Below, in pieces: positions 44,161 through 53,958 of a DNA stretch of 64,000 bases. Origin of the DNA: Spirochaetaceae bacterium (lineage in GTDB: Bacteria; Spirochaetota; Leptospiria; Leptospirales; Leptonemataceae). The notes under the pieces were generated by a model. The model had not been told where the DNA came from, ran no database searches, and saw nothing but the letters and a program-made list of their open reading frames with translations. The stretch covers positions 487,745-551,744 of the forward strand of contig PBUB01000002.1 of NCBI GenBank assembly GCA_002729885.1. Reading direction: 5' to 3'. Position 1 is the first letter of the stretch, and the number at the start of each line of letters is the position of its first letter. The position numbers and the translations under genes are program-made.

Positions 44161-44695
44161 CTATCTCAAGAATTGGATGTATCCCGGTGCCGAGGCAATT
44201 CCTTTTTTAGAGAGAGAATGAGCTACTGTATAACATTACAGGTTATTTCTCTTTTCTCATGGGCTGATCTAAAGGCTATTCGGAGGAACACAGATGAGCT
44301 TATTCAGTTTTCAGGAATGATAAGCTTCCATTCAGGTCGATCCTCAAACGTTAGTTATAGCCAGCCCTGGACAAAAAGAGAATGATATAGCGCTTCCGCG
44401 CTGACATTGAATGCCGGGCTGCTCAAGGAGCAGACATTTCTATCGTTAATTCATTTTTTTGGGCCCCTCAGGACGTTTTTCGCCAGATTTCCGGGGAAAC
44501 GGGGCCGGATCTGGTCGCACAGACTACAACCGAAGGACATTTGCTGAGTAAAAGCGGGCGGTATGCTTAAAGAGTGAGCATAAATCCCTGATTGAGGCAT
44601 GTTGCGGGGCTCAATTCCCGGAAAAACCGGAATGGGGGCCAATCTGGCTGGCACGGTTCCTGCACAACAAGGGCAAAACACAGGAGGATAACACC
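44161..44695. other. Upstream region of the porin gene
   Basis: About 535 bases without a gene I can support. The left part is AT-rich and the right part holds the sigma-54-like promoter at 44648-44664 and an AGGAGG ribosome site. Sigma-54 activators usually bind 80-200 bases upstream, so 44450-44580 is where an enhancer should lie. I see no clear palindrome there. Confidence 0.5.
44648..44664 (+). promoter_or_regulatory. Candidate sigma-54 promoter of the porin gene
   Basis: CTGGCACGGTTCCTGCA matches the sigma-54 consensus YTGGCACG-N4-TTGCW except for one T to C change in the -12 box. GG (44650-44651) and GC (44662-44663) are exactly 10 bases apart. The start would be near 44675, leaving a short leader with AGGAGG before the TTG start codon at 44696. 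Confidence 0.7.
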
Positions 44696-45826
44696 TTGGA
44701 AACCAGAAGAAGTGCAATCAAGAAAACCTGGTCCTCTATCCTGATTGGTTCAGTAATGCTTAGCACAGCTACGCTTCAAGCGGAACCCGGCATCGATGTT
44801 GATGCTACTGTAGTATCTAGCTACATTTTCCGCGGATCTGATATACATCAGGGTAAGTTTACCCAGGACGGAGAAAAAATCTCCGGCTTTAACATGGCGC
44901 CGGCTTTCCAGCCGAGCATCAACTTTAATCTGGACAATGGAATGTTCTTTAACGTATGGACTTCCTTTGCCCTGACCGGACGCGAAGACGTAGATACCGA
45001 TGGTCTGTATCAAACAGGACCTGGAGCATCTGGCCCTGGCGCAGGAGTTAACGTACTCAGCGCTACTCCGGCCGAGATTGCTGCAGTGACTGGTACCGGT
45101 CCTACTGCAGCTCAAATTGCAGCGGGAACCTATCAGATTCCTGGTCTCTACAATGAAGCGAATGGTCTGCGTCGTTTTGACGAAGTAGACTTAACTCTGG
45201 GTTACGAAGTTGAAAGCAAGCTGGGAACCATGAGCGGTGGTATTATTGCCTACGTTCTTCCTAACACCACAACCGGTGTTACGGGTGCTGACCAGTTCAC
45301 TGAATTCTTTGTTGGCTTCTCTCCTGCTATTCTACCTGAAGAGGCTGGAACTATTAGTCTGACCTACTACGCTGAAGTAAACGGCGATGGTAGCGAAGGA
45401 ACTACTTACAGCTACCTCGGGTATGATTGGGGAACAGATCTCTCCGATAGCATGAGCGTAGGATTCAACTTGGGTGCTGGTTATCAAACTTCAAGCGGTT
45501 ATCAGAACTGGAGAAACGTGGATGCAGGAATCTCTCTTGGATTCGGCGATTTCTCAATTGGACTGAACGCAGTTTACCGTCCGGACCTGTCCTGGTTCGA
45601 CAGCGACACAGCAGGTAAAAATGCTCTGGCGTGGGTAAACGGTGGTTCTACCAAATTTGATGGCGCAGTGGCCGATCCTAGCAAAACTGTAGGACTGGCA
45701 AACAGCTACTTCAACAGTCTGGTATCAAGCAGCGTGGATCCGTCCGGTAACTGGACTTACACTCCACGTCAAAAGCTTCCGCGAGTTGTATATTACATCT
45801 CTGCGGGTTATAGCACGAGCTTCTAA
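44696..45826 (+). CDS. Outer-membrane beta-barrel porin, TorF-like
   Basis: A 376-residue exported protein. Residues 1-30 are a signal peptide ending near LQA. The mature part begins with GIDVDATVVSSYIFRGSDIHQGK, the SSYxFRG opening typical of TorF-type putative porins. It continues with alternating aromatic/small beta-strand segments and ends in phenylalanine (YSTSF), as outer-membrane barrels do. It starts at TTG 44696 with AGGAGG 7 bases upstream. A sigma-54-like promoter precedes it and a strong terminator follows. Probable role is uptake of a small nutrient under nitrogen control (inferred). Confidence 0.85.
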   Translation: METRRSAIKKTWSSILIGSVMLSTATLQAEPGIDVDATVVSSYIFRGSDIHQGKFTQDGEKISGFNMAPAFQPSINFNLDNGMFFNVWTSFALTGREDVDTDGLYQTGPGASGPGAGVNVLSATPAEIAAVTGTGPTAAQIAAGTYQIPGLYNEANGLRRFDEVDLTLGYEVESKLGTMSGGIIAYVLPNTTTGVTGADQFTEFFVGFSPAILPEEAGTISLTYYAEVNGDGSEGTTYSYLGYDWGTDLSDSMSVGFNLGAGYQTSSGYQNWRNVDAGISLGFGDFSIGLNAVYRPDLSWFDSDTAGKNALAWVNGGSTKFDGAVADPSKTVGLANSYFNSLVSSSVDPSGNWTYTPRQKLPRVVYYISAGYSTSF

Positions 45827-45858
45827 TTTAATTTAGAATCTTCCGATCTGTCGCTCTG

Positions 45859-45887
45859 GCCGCCTTGCAAAAGGCGGCTCTTTTTTT
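45859..45887 (+). terminator. Terminator of the porin gene
   Basis: GCCGCCTT pairs with AAGGCGGC around GCAA, followed by TC and seven T residues. Classic rho-independent terminator 32 bases after the stop. Confidence 0.9.
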
Positions 45888-46077
45888 ATCATTTTACAGC
45901 GCGAAATTTCCACTTTCTGAATAGCTGCGTGGATGAGCGGCTTCGCGGAGGACTCTTTCATCGCCTCCAATTCTATTGAAAAAGAGTCAATCCTGGAGTA
46001 CCGTCTGCGCCATGCAGCTACGGTTTTTCAGTGACTACCGTACGTCCGTTCCGGGGTAAAGGCTATGGATGCACATC

Positions 46078-47451
46078 TCAGCCGTTTATGCGAATGGCTT
46101 TCTGATTTACGAACTCCAGGATTCCCTCTGAGCCCATTTCGCGACCAAAGCCAGAATCTTTGATACCGCCAAATGGCATTCTAACATCGGAGCGAAGCAA
46201 ATCGTTCACCGTAATGCTTCCGGTCTCAATCTGCGAAACAAGGGATTCCGCTTTTTCCAGATCCCTGGTCCACAGGCTTCCGCCCAGGCCAAATCGACTT
46301 TGATTGGCCAGTTCAATGGCCTCTCTTTCATTTCCTGCCAGGATAACTGCAGCCAGGGGGCCAAAGGTTTCATCCTGCAACGCATTGTTATAGATGGAAT
46401 CCGAGCGAATCAGAGTGGTCTTGTAGAAGTATCCGGGCCCTTCTTCAGGCTCTCCACCCAATAACAGAGTGGCGCCTTCCTGAATGCTTCTTTGCAGCTG
46501 ATCATGTAGATCGTCTCGAAGATCTTTCCGGGCCAGAGGACCGATGTCAGTATTCTTATCTGTAGGGGCTCCAACCCTTAGATTCTCCAGGGCTTTCTGA
46601 AATGCAGCCAGAAATTCCTCGCCAATGGATTCTTCTACGATGAACCGTTTGGCCGCGATGCAGCTCTGACCCGAGTTTATGCACCTGGCCTGAGCTGCGG
46701 TGGATGCCGCCTTTTCCAGGTCTGCATCTTTCAAAACAATGAATGGATCGCTGCCGCCCAGTTCCAGAACGCATTTTTTCAAATGCTGTCCGGCCACAGA
46801 GGCTACGGATCGGCCGGCCTCCTCGCTACCGGTAAGGGTCACTCCTCGAATATCCGGATGAGCTACAACCTCTGCCATTCGGGAACCGGAAATCAAGAGC
46901 ACCTGAAATAGGCCATCTGGAAGACCTGCCTCTTGAAAGATCTCCGCTACTTTTAGCGCAGATCCGGTGACATTGGAGGCATGCTTGAGAATTACAGGAT
47001 TACCGGCACAGAGAGCGGGTACCGCTGCCCGAAATACCTGCCAGAAAGGAAAGTTCCAGGGCATAATAGCCAGAAGTGGACCCAGAGGATCGTAGCGAAC
47101 AAAGCTCTTCTTGCTCTCTGTCGGAACTTTTCTAGGAGTCAGAAATGTTGCTGCATTCTCTGCATAGTATCTACACAGGCCGGCGCATTTATTTACCTCG
47201 GCCACAGCCTGACTGATGGGCTTTCCCATCTCCGCAGTAATTAGCTGGCCATAAATTTCCGCATTCTTCTCGAGAATGTCCGCCGCCTTCTGGATAGATT
47301 GCAGCACCGCTTCATCCGGAGCAGGCCTGGACTTTCGATCCATAAAGCATTGCATGGCCCGGTTCAGAATCGTTTCGATCTGATCGTCGGAATGCGCCTG
47401 GTATTCCTGGATCAGTACTTCGGTGGCTGGATTTATGGATTTCAGTGACAT
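46078..47451 (-). CDS. NAD(P)-dependent aldehyde dehydrogenase, succinate-semialdehyde type
   Basis: A 457-residue enzyme of the aldehyde dehydrogenase superfamily. The cofactor-binding PWNFPFWQVFRAAVPALCAGN, GSEEAGRSV, the general-base Glu230 in LELGGSDPF and nucleophile Cys264 in INSGQSCIAAKR are complete, followed by DETFGPLAAV and the C-terminal MPFGGIKDSGFGREMGSEG. Its short length and ELGGSDPF resemble the E. coli Sad/YneI group, so succinate semialdehyde is the best-guess substrate. The upstream intergenic region carries a near copy of the TetR/desaturase operator motif. Confidence 0.92.
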   Translation of the reverse strand: MSLKSINPATEVLIQEYQAHSDDQIETILNRAMQCFMDRKSRPAPDEAVLQSIQKAADILEKNAEIYGQLITAEMGKPISQAVAEVNKCAGLCRYYAENAATFLTPRKVPTESKKSFVRYDPLGPLLAIMPWNFPFWQVFRAAVPALCAGNPVILKHASNVTGSALKVAEIFQEAGLPDGLFQVLLISGSRMAEVVAHPDIRGVTLTGSEEAGRSVASVAGQHLKKCVLELGGSDPFIVLKDADLEKAASTAAQARCINSGQSCIAAKRFIVEESIGEEFLAAFQKALENLRVGAPTDKNTDIGPLARKDLRDDLHDQLQRSIQEGATLLLGGEPEEGPGYFYKTTLIRSDSIYNNALQDETFGPLAAVILAGNEREAIELANQSRFGLGGSLWTRDLEKAESLVSQIETGSITVNDLLRSDVRMPFGGIKDSGFGREMGSEGILEFVNQKAIRING

Positions 47452-47764
47452 TTCTACTCTCAGATTACCGGATTGGTAGCACTGCGACCAGTGTAAAGGG
47501 AACCCTGCATCATAGCTCCTGGTTTATATCATTTGTTAAAGATCCACGCAACGAATGCTTAAGATTGGGCTGCGCAAGAAGCCAGTACCAATGTCTCGAA
47601 CACTGTTAGAAATGCAATCACCCCCCCGGATAATAGACTTTCGGTTAAAACAGTTTACAATGAAGTCTATGGAGGCAGGATTTTGTTACCTGGCTTGCCG
47701 ATAGGTAGAAACAGGGCATAGCCCCCTTTGCAAGCTCATGGTGTACTCCACAGAGGATGGATTT
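47452..47764. other. Divergent intergenic region of aldehyde dehydrogenase and phosphatase genes
   Basis: About 313 bases holding promoters for the two divergent genes, with the TetR-like motif at 47591-47610 near its centre. The run CCCCCCC near 47631 and an AT-rich patch near 47638-47665 are the only other visible features. I found no further gene. Confidence 0.5.
47591..47610. promoter_or_regulatory. Second copy of the TetR-operator-like motif
   Basis: ATGTCTCGAACACTGTTAGA differs at one position from the 20-bp element at 17318-17337 between tetR and the desaturase gene. It lies between the divergent aldehyde dehydrogenase and 1021-residue phosphatase genes and could bring one or both under the same regulator. 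Confidence 0.5.
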
Positions 47765-50700
47765 ATGCTTCACACCTATTATTCCGTAGCCGCACTCAAT
47801 CTTGTTGCCTTCGCAGCATTCTTTAGCGCATTTCTATTCACAATTAAGGGTAAGTCCAGGTTTACCTGGAATCTGGCTATCGCCTTTACCTTTTACACCT
47901 GTATGGGAGTGGCCTATTTTCTCTCGGCCGCCTATGACGATCCTATCCTGTCCTTTCATCGCTGGATGACGGTGCTGGGAACTTTCTTTGGCTGTCTGTT
48001 TCTGGGACTGTTCTTTCTTTCATTTCCCAGGCCGGTTACCGGCTGGCTGTACTGGCTCTACTTTGGAATCATCGCAGTTCTAAGTGTTCTTCTAACTGCA
48101 AACTTCGCCTGGGAAACCCTGGATGCGCCCAGGGTATTCCATTTCGAAGGTCATTACTGGGATTTCGCAGCGGATAAAGCTTCTCTCTTTGTAGCTATCT
48201 GGATTCTGGGCTACATCGTTCTGTATACGATTCCATCTATATACAGAATGGTTCGCGAGAAAGGATTGTCCAGGCTGGGAGCCATCGGGATCTACGTTGG
48301 TTTCGTATTCGCAGTCATCATTCCCGCCATGGCCAATGCATTGAGTCGTGATGGGGCCATTGATCGAGGACTATTCCAGACTCTATGGGTTACCCTGGGA
48401 GTCCTGGGGATGTTCTGGATTCTAATTTTCATTGTTTCCACATCTGGCGAAAAGAGTAATCTTCTTTCGCGAATTTTTGCCATTAGCCTGGCAACTACGC
48501 TTCTGGCCATCCAGGCCATTAGCTACCCTGTGTTTGTAGAGAAAGAAAAGGATTTCGATCGCATCTTCTACGAAAGAGCCCAGAGAATCCTTCTGGAAGA
48601 AGAGCAGCGTCCCGATGATTTGCTCTATATTAGTCACTATGATTCTGATTCCCGTGCAATCACGGTGGACTACAACCGGATGTCTGAATCACCGGTGCAG
48701 GATGCCTGGGATCGGGAATATCTGAATGCTGCATTGAGGCGTCAGGTGGTGGAGTCAAAGGATCCGGAAAGCTTTCTACGAAGAGCCTACCTGGAGAACT
48801 ATCAGCAGGGTTATATGGCACTGATGATGCGCGATGCGGATCGTCCTCTTCCTGATCTCTGGAGTTCTACCTTAACGGATCGAGCCTATTTCAAGTCCAA
48901 GATACGTAAACTACCGGACGATGATTTCCGTACCGGTGTGCTGGCTCTTCTGGCAAAAGACCAGGGAGCCATTGAACCTCTGGCCAGCGTTATGGAGCAG
49001 TTCGTAAACGGATCCAAACTTCAGGGTCCGGAATTGAAAGCAGCTGTGCTGGAGTATCTCACTCCCATGTACGGAAAAGGAGAAAGAATCTACAGGACTC
49101 TGGAAAATGGTCAGCGAGTGATTTCTTTTCTGGTGTATCGTAAGGGCGGTATTCATGAGGTAGCTTTCGAATACCTCAGTTACAGGCATTTTATCCATCC
49201 CCAGGCGGAAAGTTTTATTATCGTGATTCTGGCCATTACAGCCGTGGTGGTTATTGGATATCCGCTCTTTTTCTATACGGCTCTGCTCAAGCCTCTGCAC
49301 TCGCTTCTTAGCGGTGTCCGCAGAGTGAACGATGGAGATCTGGATGTAGAACTCAAGGTAGGAGTGGAAGATGAGCTGGGCTTTCTATCTCGCAGTTTTA
49401 ACGACATGGTGACCTCTATTCGAGGGGCGCGAAAAGAGCTTCGGGATTATGCAGATAAGCTAGAAGAGAAGGTCCAGGAGAGAACCAGGGAACTGGAAGA
49501 GACGCTAAAGTCTGTGCGCGAACTGAAGCATCAGCAGGATGGGGATTATTTTCTTACTTCTCTTCTCATTAAGCCTCTGGGAACCAATACAGTGCCGGAA
49601 GGACCGGTGTCTGTAGACTTTATCCTGAAGCAAAAGAAGTCCTTCGAGTTCAAGCACTGGAAGGAGCGCATTGGTGGGGATCTCTGTGGAGCTCATAGAA
49701 TCTATTTACATAGCAGGCCGTTCACCTTCTTCTTTAACGTAGATGCTATGGGAAAATCCATGCAGGGTGCCAGTGGCGCTCTGGTGCTGGGATCTGTTAT
49801 GGAATCCATTATCGAGCGAACCAGGATGTCTCCTGTGGAACGGGATCGCTTCCCTGAAAAATGGCTGAAGAATACATTCATTGAGCTTCATACAGTGTTT
49901 GAAAGTTTCGAAGGATCCATGTTGATTTCCGGTATCTTTGGTCTTGTGGATGAGGCTACAGGTCTGGTCTATTTCATCAATGCGGAGCATCCCACAGCAG
50001 TGCTTTACCGAAACAAAGGCGCCAGCTTTGTAGAAGAAAAAAACTACTATCGCAAGCTGGGAACCACCGGAGTGGAAGGGGGAATCCACCTGGAAACCCT
50101 GCAGATGAAACCGGGGGATGTACTTTTCGTCGGTTCCGATGGAAAGGACGACCTGGTAATGGGCGAAAAAGATGGTCAGCGCATAATTAACGAAGATGAA
50201 ACAATCTTTCTCAAGCATGTGGAAAAAGCGGAAGGGGATCTGGAAGCTATTTTTCATCTCATTCAAAATACTGGCGAGCTCATGGATGATTTTTCTCTGC
50301 TTCGTCTGGGATATCGCGAAGAGGATTGGCCGGCCAAAGCAGCAGTGCTTTCCGGAGAGAACAAAGAAAAATATCTTCAGGCCAAAGAGCTGGAAGCCAA
50401 TGGGGATCTTCGCGGAGCCCTGGATCTTCTGGAAGCGGTGGCATCGGATGCTCCGGAACTGGACCCGTTGTACCGGAAAATGGCATCTCTGTCGACGAAG
50501 CTGGGCGAATACTGGAAGGCCGCAATCTATTCAGAGCGCTACAGTATTCTGAGACCGGAAGATGAAGAAATGATCTTTGCCTCGGCCAGTTTCTATCGCA
50601 AAGTAGGGCAGTTTGATAAGGCGGCAGATTTCGCTGAACGACTGAGACTGCGAAAGCCGGAGGATCCGCATGTGCATCTATTTCTGGCAGATATATATAT

Positions 50701-50830
50701 GAGATTGAACAATCTTAAGAGAGCCGAGCGAATGCTGGAAGTAGCCGAGCGACTGGATGAATCGGAAGAAAGAAATGCAAAGATTCGCGCTAAACTCGAG
50801 GAGCTGAAATCTACGGCCGGGAAGGCATAA
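47765..50830 (+). CDS. 7TM sensor with HAMP, SpoIIE-type PP2C and TPR domains
   Basis: A 1021-residue membrane signalling protein. Residues 1-245 contain seven hydrophobic segments like 7TM sensor modules. A short extracytoplasmic segment runs from about 260 to 465, an eighth helix (about 470-500) follows, then a HAMP domain (LLKPLHSLLSGVRRVNDGDLDVEL) and coiled coil (about 555-600). The PP2C domain has metal residues in GGDLCGAHRIY, NVDAMGKSMQG, FVGSDGKDD and MDDFSLLRLGY. Three or four TPR-like repeats close the protein (about 865-1010). It is probably a stress or nutrient sensor acting on a partner-switch protein. The ATG at 47765 has GAGGATGG ahead of it and is preferred over the one at 47738. 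Confidence 0.92.
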   Translation: MLHTYYSVAALNLVAFAAFFSAFLFTIKGKSRFTWNLAIAFTFYTCMGVAYFLSAAYDDPILSFHRWMTVLGTFFGCLFLGLFFLSFPRPVTGWLYWLYFGIIAVLSVLLTANFAWETLDAPRVFHFEGHYWDFAADKASLFVAIWILGYIVLYTIPSIYRMVREKGLSRLGAIGIYVGFVFAVIIPAMANALSRDGAIDRGLFQTLWVTLGVLGMFWILIFIVSTSGEKSNLLSRIFAISLATTLLAIQAISYPVFVEKEKDFDRIFYERAQRILLEEEQRPDDLLYISHYDSDSRAITVDYNRMSESPVQDAWDREYLNAALRRQVVESKDPESFLRRAYLENYQQGYMALMMRDADRPLPDLWSSTLTDRAYFKSKIRKLPDDDFRTGVLALLAKDQGAIEPLASVMEQFVNGSKLQGPELKAAVLEYLTPMYGKGERIYRTLENGQRVISFLVYRKGGIHEVAFEYLSYRHFIHPQAESFIIVILAITAVVVIGYPLFFYTALLKPLHSLLSGVRRVNDGDLDVELKVGVEDELGFLSRSFNDMVTSIRGARKELRDYADKLEEKVQERTRELEETLKSVRELKHQQDGDYFLTSLLIKPLGTNTVPEGPVSVDFILKQKKSFEFKHWKERIGGDLCGAHRIYLHSRPFTFFFNVDAMGKSMQGASGALVLGSVMESIIERTRMSPVERDRFPEKWLKNTFIELHTVFESFEGSMLISGIFGLVDEATGLVYFINAEHPTAVLYRNKGASFVEEKNYYRKLGTTGVEGGIHLETLQMKPGDVLFVGSDGKDDLVMGEKDGQRIINEDETIFLKHVEKAEGDLEAIFHLIQNTGELMDDFSLLRLGYREEDWPAKAAVLSGENKEKYLQAKELEANGDLRGALDLLEAVASDAPELDPLYRKMASLSTKLGEYWKAAIYSERYSILRPEDEEMIFASASFYRKVGQFDKAADFAERLRLRKPEDPHVHLFLADIYMRLNNLKRAERMLEVAERLDESEERNAKIRAKLEELKSTAGKA

Positions 50831-50840
50831 TAACTTCTGG

Positions 50841-50880
50841 AGACAATGAACTCCGGGTTCGAACCCGGAGTTCATTGTCT
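50841..50880. terminator. Perfect 40-bp palindrome after the phosphatase gene
   Basis: The 20 bases from 50841 are followed at once by their exact complement to 50880, with no spacer, TTCGAA at the centre, so RNA from either strand could fold into a 17-18-bp stem. It lies 10 bases past the stop, between convergent genes, consistent with a bidirectional terminator, although the T-run (GATTTTTCC) starts 9 bases later. Confidence 0.65.
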
Positions 50881-50954
50881 GGTTGCATTGATTTTTCCCG
50901 ATCCATGGATTATCTCCACCGCTGGCTATGAAGAGCATCGACTTGTCTACAATT

Positions 50955-52919
50955 CTAGATTCGTCGCGCTTTCCACAGATGATGTGTGAAATACGCTGCC
51001 GGTGCAGCCACAAGTAAGCAGATTCCTGCTTCCCAATAGCTATCCAGTAAGATGTAACCGGGCACCAGCATACCGGATAGAATGGCTATGTTTCCTGACA
51101 GCCACAGTGAAGCATCCTGCATGAATTCGCGTCTGGCCCGTGCTGGATGATTTGAATTGGGCCAGAATCCTGTGGGATCTACCTTCTTTTGAAATTGATC
51201 CAGCACGGAAGCCGGAGTGGGGGATGTTTTTAGAGTGACAATTATACAGACGATGGCAGACCCCAGAGCAGTAAATGCCAGGCCATGCTCTGCCTGCAAT
51301 TCTCCCCATCCAAAGCTGGATTGTAACCAGGGATAGATGGAATAGAGAAGAACCGTAAGTAGCAACGATGCCAGCATCCCGGAGATTTCTGTGTAGGCAT
51401 TGGCTCTCCACCAGATCCATCGTAAAAGCTGAGGCAGTCCCATACCGGCGGCCAGAGCGATGAGGAATTTCCAGGCCTCTTCAATACTTCCAATTCGAGA
51501 AGCTACTATTACCGAAATAGCCGCTACGACAAATACTGCCCATCGGCTGGCTCGAACCTGCTTCTTTTGTGAGGCTTCGGGCTTGATAAACCTTAGATAG
51601 ATATCGTTTACCAGATAGGAGCCGGCCCAGTTAATATGTGTGTCCACAGTGCTCATAAAGGCGGCCATCAGCCCCGCGAAAACGAATCCCAGAAGTCCTG
51701 CCGGAAGCACATACTTCATAAGCACCGGATAGCCCATCTCCGGATCCACACAGACCAGGCGAACATCCGAGGCATGGATACTGGCCGCAGATGGTACAGA
51801 GTTGGTAATGGGCTGTGCTGAAGCGCAATGAGCGGCCAGAGCATCGCTGGACAGTCCTGAATCGAGAATCGCCAGCGGAAATAGAGCCAGGGTTGCCAGT
51901 CCTATGATCACCCAGGGCCAGGTGCGAAGCAGAAAGTTCGCAAATACAAACCACATCGAGCCCTTTGTTGCATCCTCCGGTGTACGAGCAGTATTCATCC
52001 TCTGGGCCAGGTAACCGGATCCATCGGAAAAATACTGACTCCACCATTGTATCAGGAAGTATACGGCGAAAAGGCTGATGGTCATGGATGAAAGATCCGG
52101 CATTAGCGACAGTTTGGATTCGCCGCCCGCTTCATACTGGGTCTGAATGGAAGCAACTATCTGATCCATGCCGCCTGCATAGTCTACTGCCAGGTAGGCG
52201 AAAACGAAGGACCCTACCATGGCCATGGCAAACTGGATCAGATCAGTGAGGATTACGCCTCGAATGCCGCCCAGCATCGAGTATAGAACTACGCCTGCGA
52301 ATAGAAGTAGTAAAGTGATGGTATGATTTAGATTGGCTACATCGGTATAGCCATCCACGCCAAACATCAGTATAGAGGGCCAGTACTGCAGAAGCGAATC
52401 AAACAGGCTGGCAGGCAGGATCTGTTCCCAGTGGATAAAGGGAGTGGTGATCTTGGCCATGGCGCGAAACACCCATCCCAGAATAATGCTGTTCATGATG
52501 AGGCTCATGTAGCCTGCCTTGAACAACCTCAGCCAGGAACCGGCTTTGTTTCCGTATCTCAATTCGATGAATTCAATGTCTGTAAGAACTTCCGATCGCC
52601 TCCACTTGCGAGCAAAGAAGATTGCGCCTGCCATGTAGGTAAGAGCCCAGCTCCACCAGAACCAGTTACCGGATATCCCGCTCTTTACCGTGATACCGGT
52701 GATTGCCAGAGGAGTGTCGGCAGCAAACGTTGTGGCAACCATGGAGGTTCCCAGCCACCACCAGGGAAGGTTACGACCGGCCAGAAAGTAGGACTCCATA
52801 CTGGAGGATGCCTTCTTGCTAAGTGCAAGACCGGCCAGAATAGCTATAGATACATAGATGGCCAGGATTATCCAGTCCAGAGGAGCAAACATTTTTTCAG
52901 ATGACGATTGAGCCTGCAT
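50955..52919 (-). CDS. Sodium/solute symporter, SSS family
   Basis: A 654-residue membrane protein with about 13-14 helices. It opens LDWIILAIYVSIAILAGLALSKKASSSMESYFLAGRNLPWW, then TFAADTPLAITG, LSSMTISLFAVYFLIQWWSQY and GLLGFVFAGLMAAFMSTVDTHINWAGSYLVND, the SSS signature including the sodium-site serines/threonines of helix 8. Substrate is unknown; proline, sugar and acetate carriers all belong here. The cytoplasmic tail has FQKKVDPTGFWPNSNHPARARREF. Start at 52919 or 52892 (MFAPLDW) is unresolved. Divergent from the EamA exporter. Confidence 0.92.
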   Translation of the reverse strand: MQAQSSSEKMFAPLDWIILAIYVSIAILAGLALSKKASSSMESYFLAGRNLPWWWLGTSMVATTFAADTPLAITGITVKSGISGNWFWWSWALTYMAGAIFFARKWRRSEVLTDIEFIELRYGNKAGSWLRLFKAGYMSLIMNSIILGWVFRAMAKITTPFIHWEQILPASLFDSLLQYWPSILMFGVDGYTDVANLNHTITLLLLFAGVVLYSMLGGIRGVILTDLIQFAMAMVGSFVFAYLAVDYAGGMDQIVASIQTQYEAGGESKLSLMPDLSSMTISLFAVYFLIQWWSQYFSDGSGYLAQRMNTARTPEDATKGSMWFVFANFLLRTWPWVIIGLATLALFPLAILDSGLSSDALAAHCASAQPITNSVPSAASIHASDVRLVCVDPEMGYPVLMKYVLPAGLLGFVFAGLMAAFMSTVDTHINWAGSYLVNDIYLRFIKPEASQKKQVRASRWAVFVVAAISVIVASRIGSIEEAWKFLIALAAGMGLPQLLRWIWWRANAYTEISGMLASLLLTVLLYSIYPWLQSSFGWGELQAEHGLAFTALGSAIVCIIVTLKTSPTPASVLDQFQKKVDPTGFWPNSNHPARARREFMQDASLWLSGNIAILSGMLVPGYILLDSYWEAGICLLVAAPAAYFTHHLWKARRI

Positions 52920-52926
52920 CCTGCAA

Positions 52927-53958
52927 TTGATTTTCGTGTCTCGATTCAGGGCAGATCTGATGTTGCTACTGTGCGCTCTATTCTGGGGTGGCACCTTTGT
53001 AGCCATTGAACTTGCGGTAGATGAAATGCCTCCCTATCTTATGGTGGCTATTCGATTCGGTGTGGCCTCCATTTGCTTCTTTCCTGCTTTTCTATTTCTG
53101 AGGCGCAGATCCGCAAAGGAAGATAGACCAATCCCGGTTCTCGGCTCTGCTGCACGGCCATCGGAACAGGCAAAACTCAGGAACCGCTGGATGGGCCCTC
53201 TTGCCGGGCTGACCCTGGGCCTGATCTCTTTCGCCGGCTATGGTTTGCAGACTCAGGGGCTCGTGTATACAACACCGGCCCGCTCAGCCTTTATTACTCA
53301 ACTGCTGGTGCTTTTCACCTTCCCAATGCAGATTATTTTTCTTCGCAGAAGGGTAACACCCAGCGCCTATGCTGGTCTCATTCTTGTTCTGGCCGGAGCC
53401 TTCTTTCTTCTGGGTTCCCCATCCGGAGGACAATGGAACAAAGGGGACTGGCTTACCATTGCCTGCGCCTTCAGTTTCGCATTGTTGATCCTTCTTCTGG
53501 ATGTGTTTTCCCGTAAATACAGCACCGAGGATTTAACCTTTTATCAGATTCTGGGAACGTCTCTTTTCGCAATTGCTGCTTCTATTTCTGGGCTGGATGA
53601 GCCCTATCTGGCCGGGCAAACCAGTGTTCAGTATCTGGGAAGTCATGATTGGAGTATTGGATTACTTACCAGTCTTCTGTATTTGAGCTTACCGGCTACA
53701 ATCGGAACGGTTCTTCTTCAGGTTCGATTTCAAAAAGAAACATCACCGGCCAGGGCCTCTCTTCTTTATGCCATGGAACCGGTATTTGCAGGACTGTTCG
53801 CATTCTTAATCCTGGGGCAGTTCCTGGGCTGGCGCGAAAGCATGGGTGCAGCCCTGATTATTACCGGAGTTATTGTCTCAGAGGTATTTTCTTCGAAAAA
53901 GAAAAATGATCAGAAAGCCGCAACTCAGTTCCAGGGCACCCAGAAAGGACAGAGATAG
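52927..53958 (+). CDS. EamA-family (DMT) transporter
   Basis: A 343-residue protein with ten membrane helices in two EamA repeats, RADLMLLLCALFWGGTFVAIELAVDE and a second with GDWLTIACAFSFALLILLLDVF; ATIGTVLLQVRFQKETSPARASLLYAMEPVFAGLFAFLILGQ is the typical second-repeat end. Such proteins usually export amino acids, nucleobases or drugs. A polar insert lies near residues 60-85. The start is uncertain: TTG 52927 and GTG 52936 precede the RADL motif, and neither has a good ribosome site. The last 81 bases overlap the convergent gene at 53878-55671. Confidence 0.9.
   Translation: MIFVSRFRADLMLLLCALFWGGTFVAIELAVDEMPPYLMVAIRFGVASICFFPAFLFLRRRSAKEDRPIPVLGSAARPSEQAKLRNRWMGPLAGLTLGLISFAGYGLQTQGLVYTTPARSAFITQLLVLFTFPMQIIFLRRRVTPSAYAGLILVLAGAFFLLGSPSGGQWNKGDWLTIACAFSFALLILLLDVFSRKYSTEDLTFYQILGTSLFAIAASISGLDEPYLAGQTSVQYLGSHDWSIGLLTSLLYLSLPATIGTVLLQVRFQKETSPARASLLYAMEPVFAGLFAFLILGQFLGWRESMGAALIITGVIVSEVFSSKKKNDQKAATQFQGTQKGQR

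Noticed and set aside
50841..50880. tRNA-like T-arm (GGGTTCGAACCC)
   Set aside because: The sequence is a plain palindrome; no acceptor, D or anticodon arms can be formed around it.
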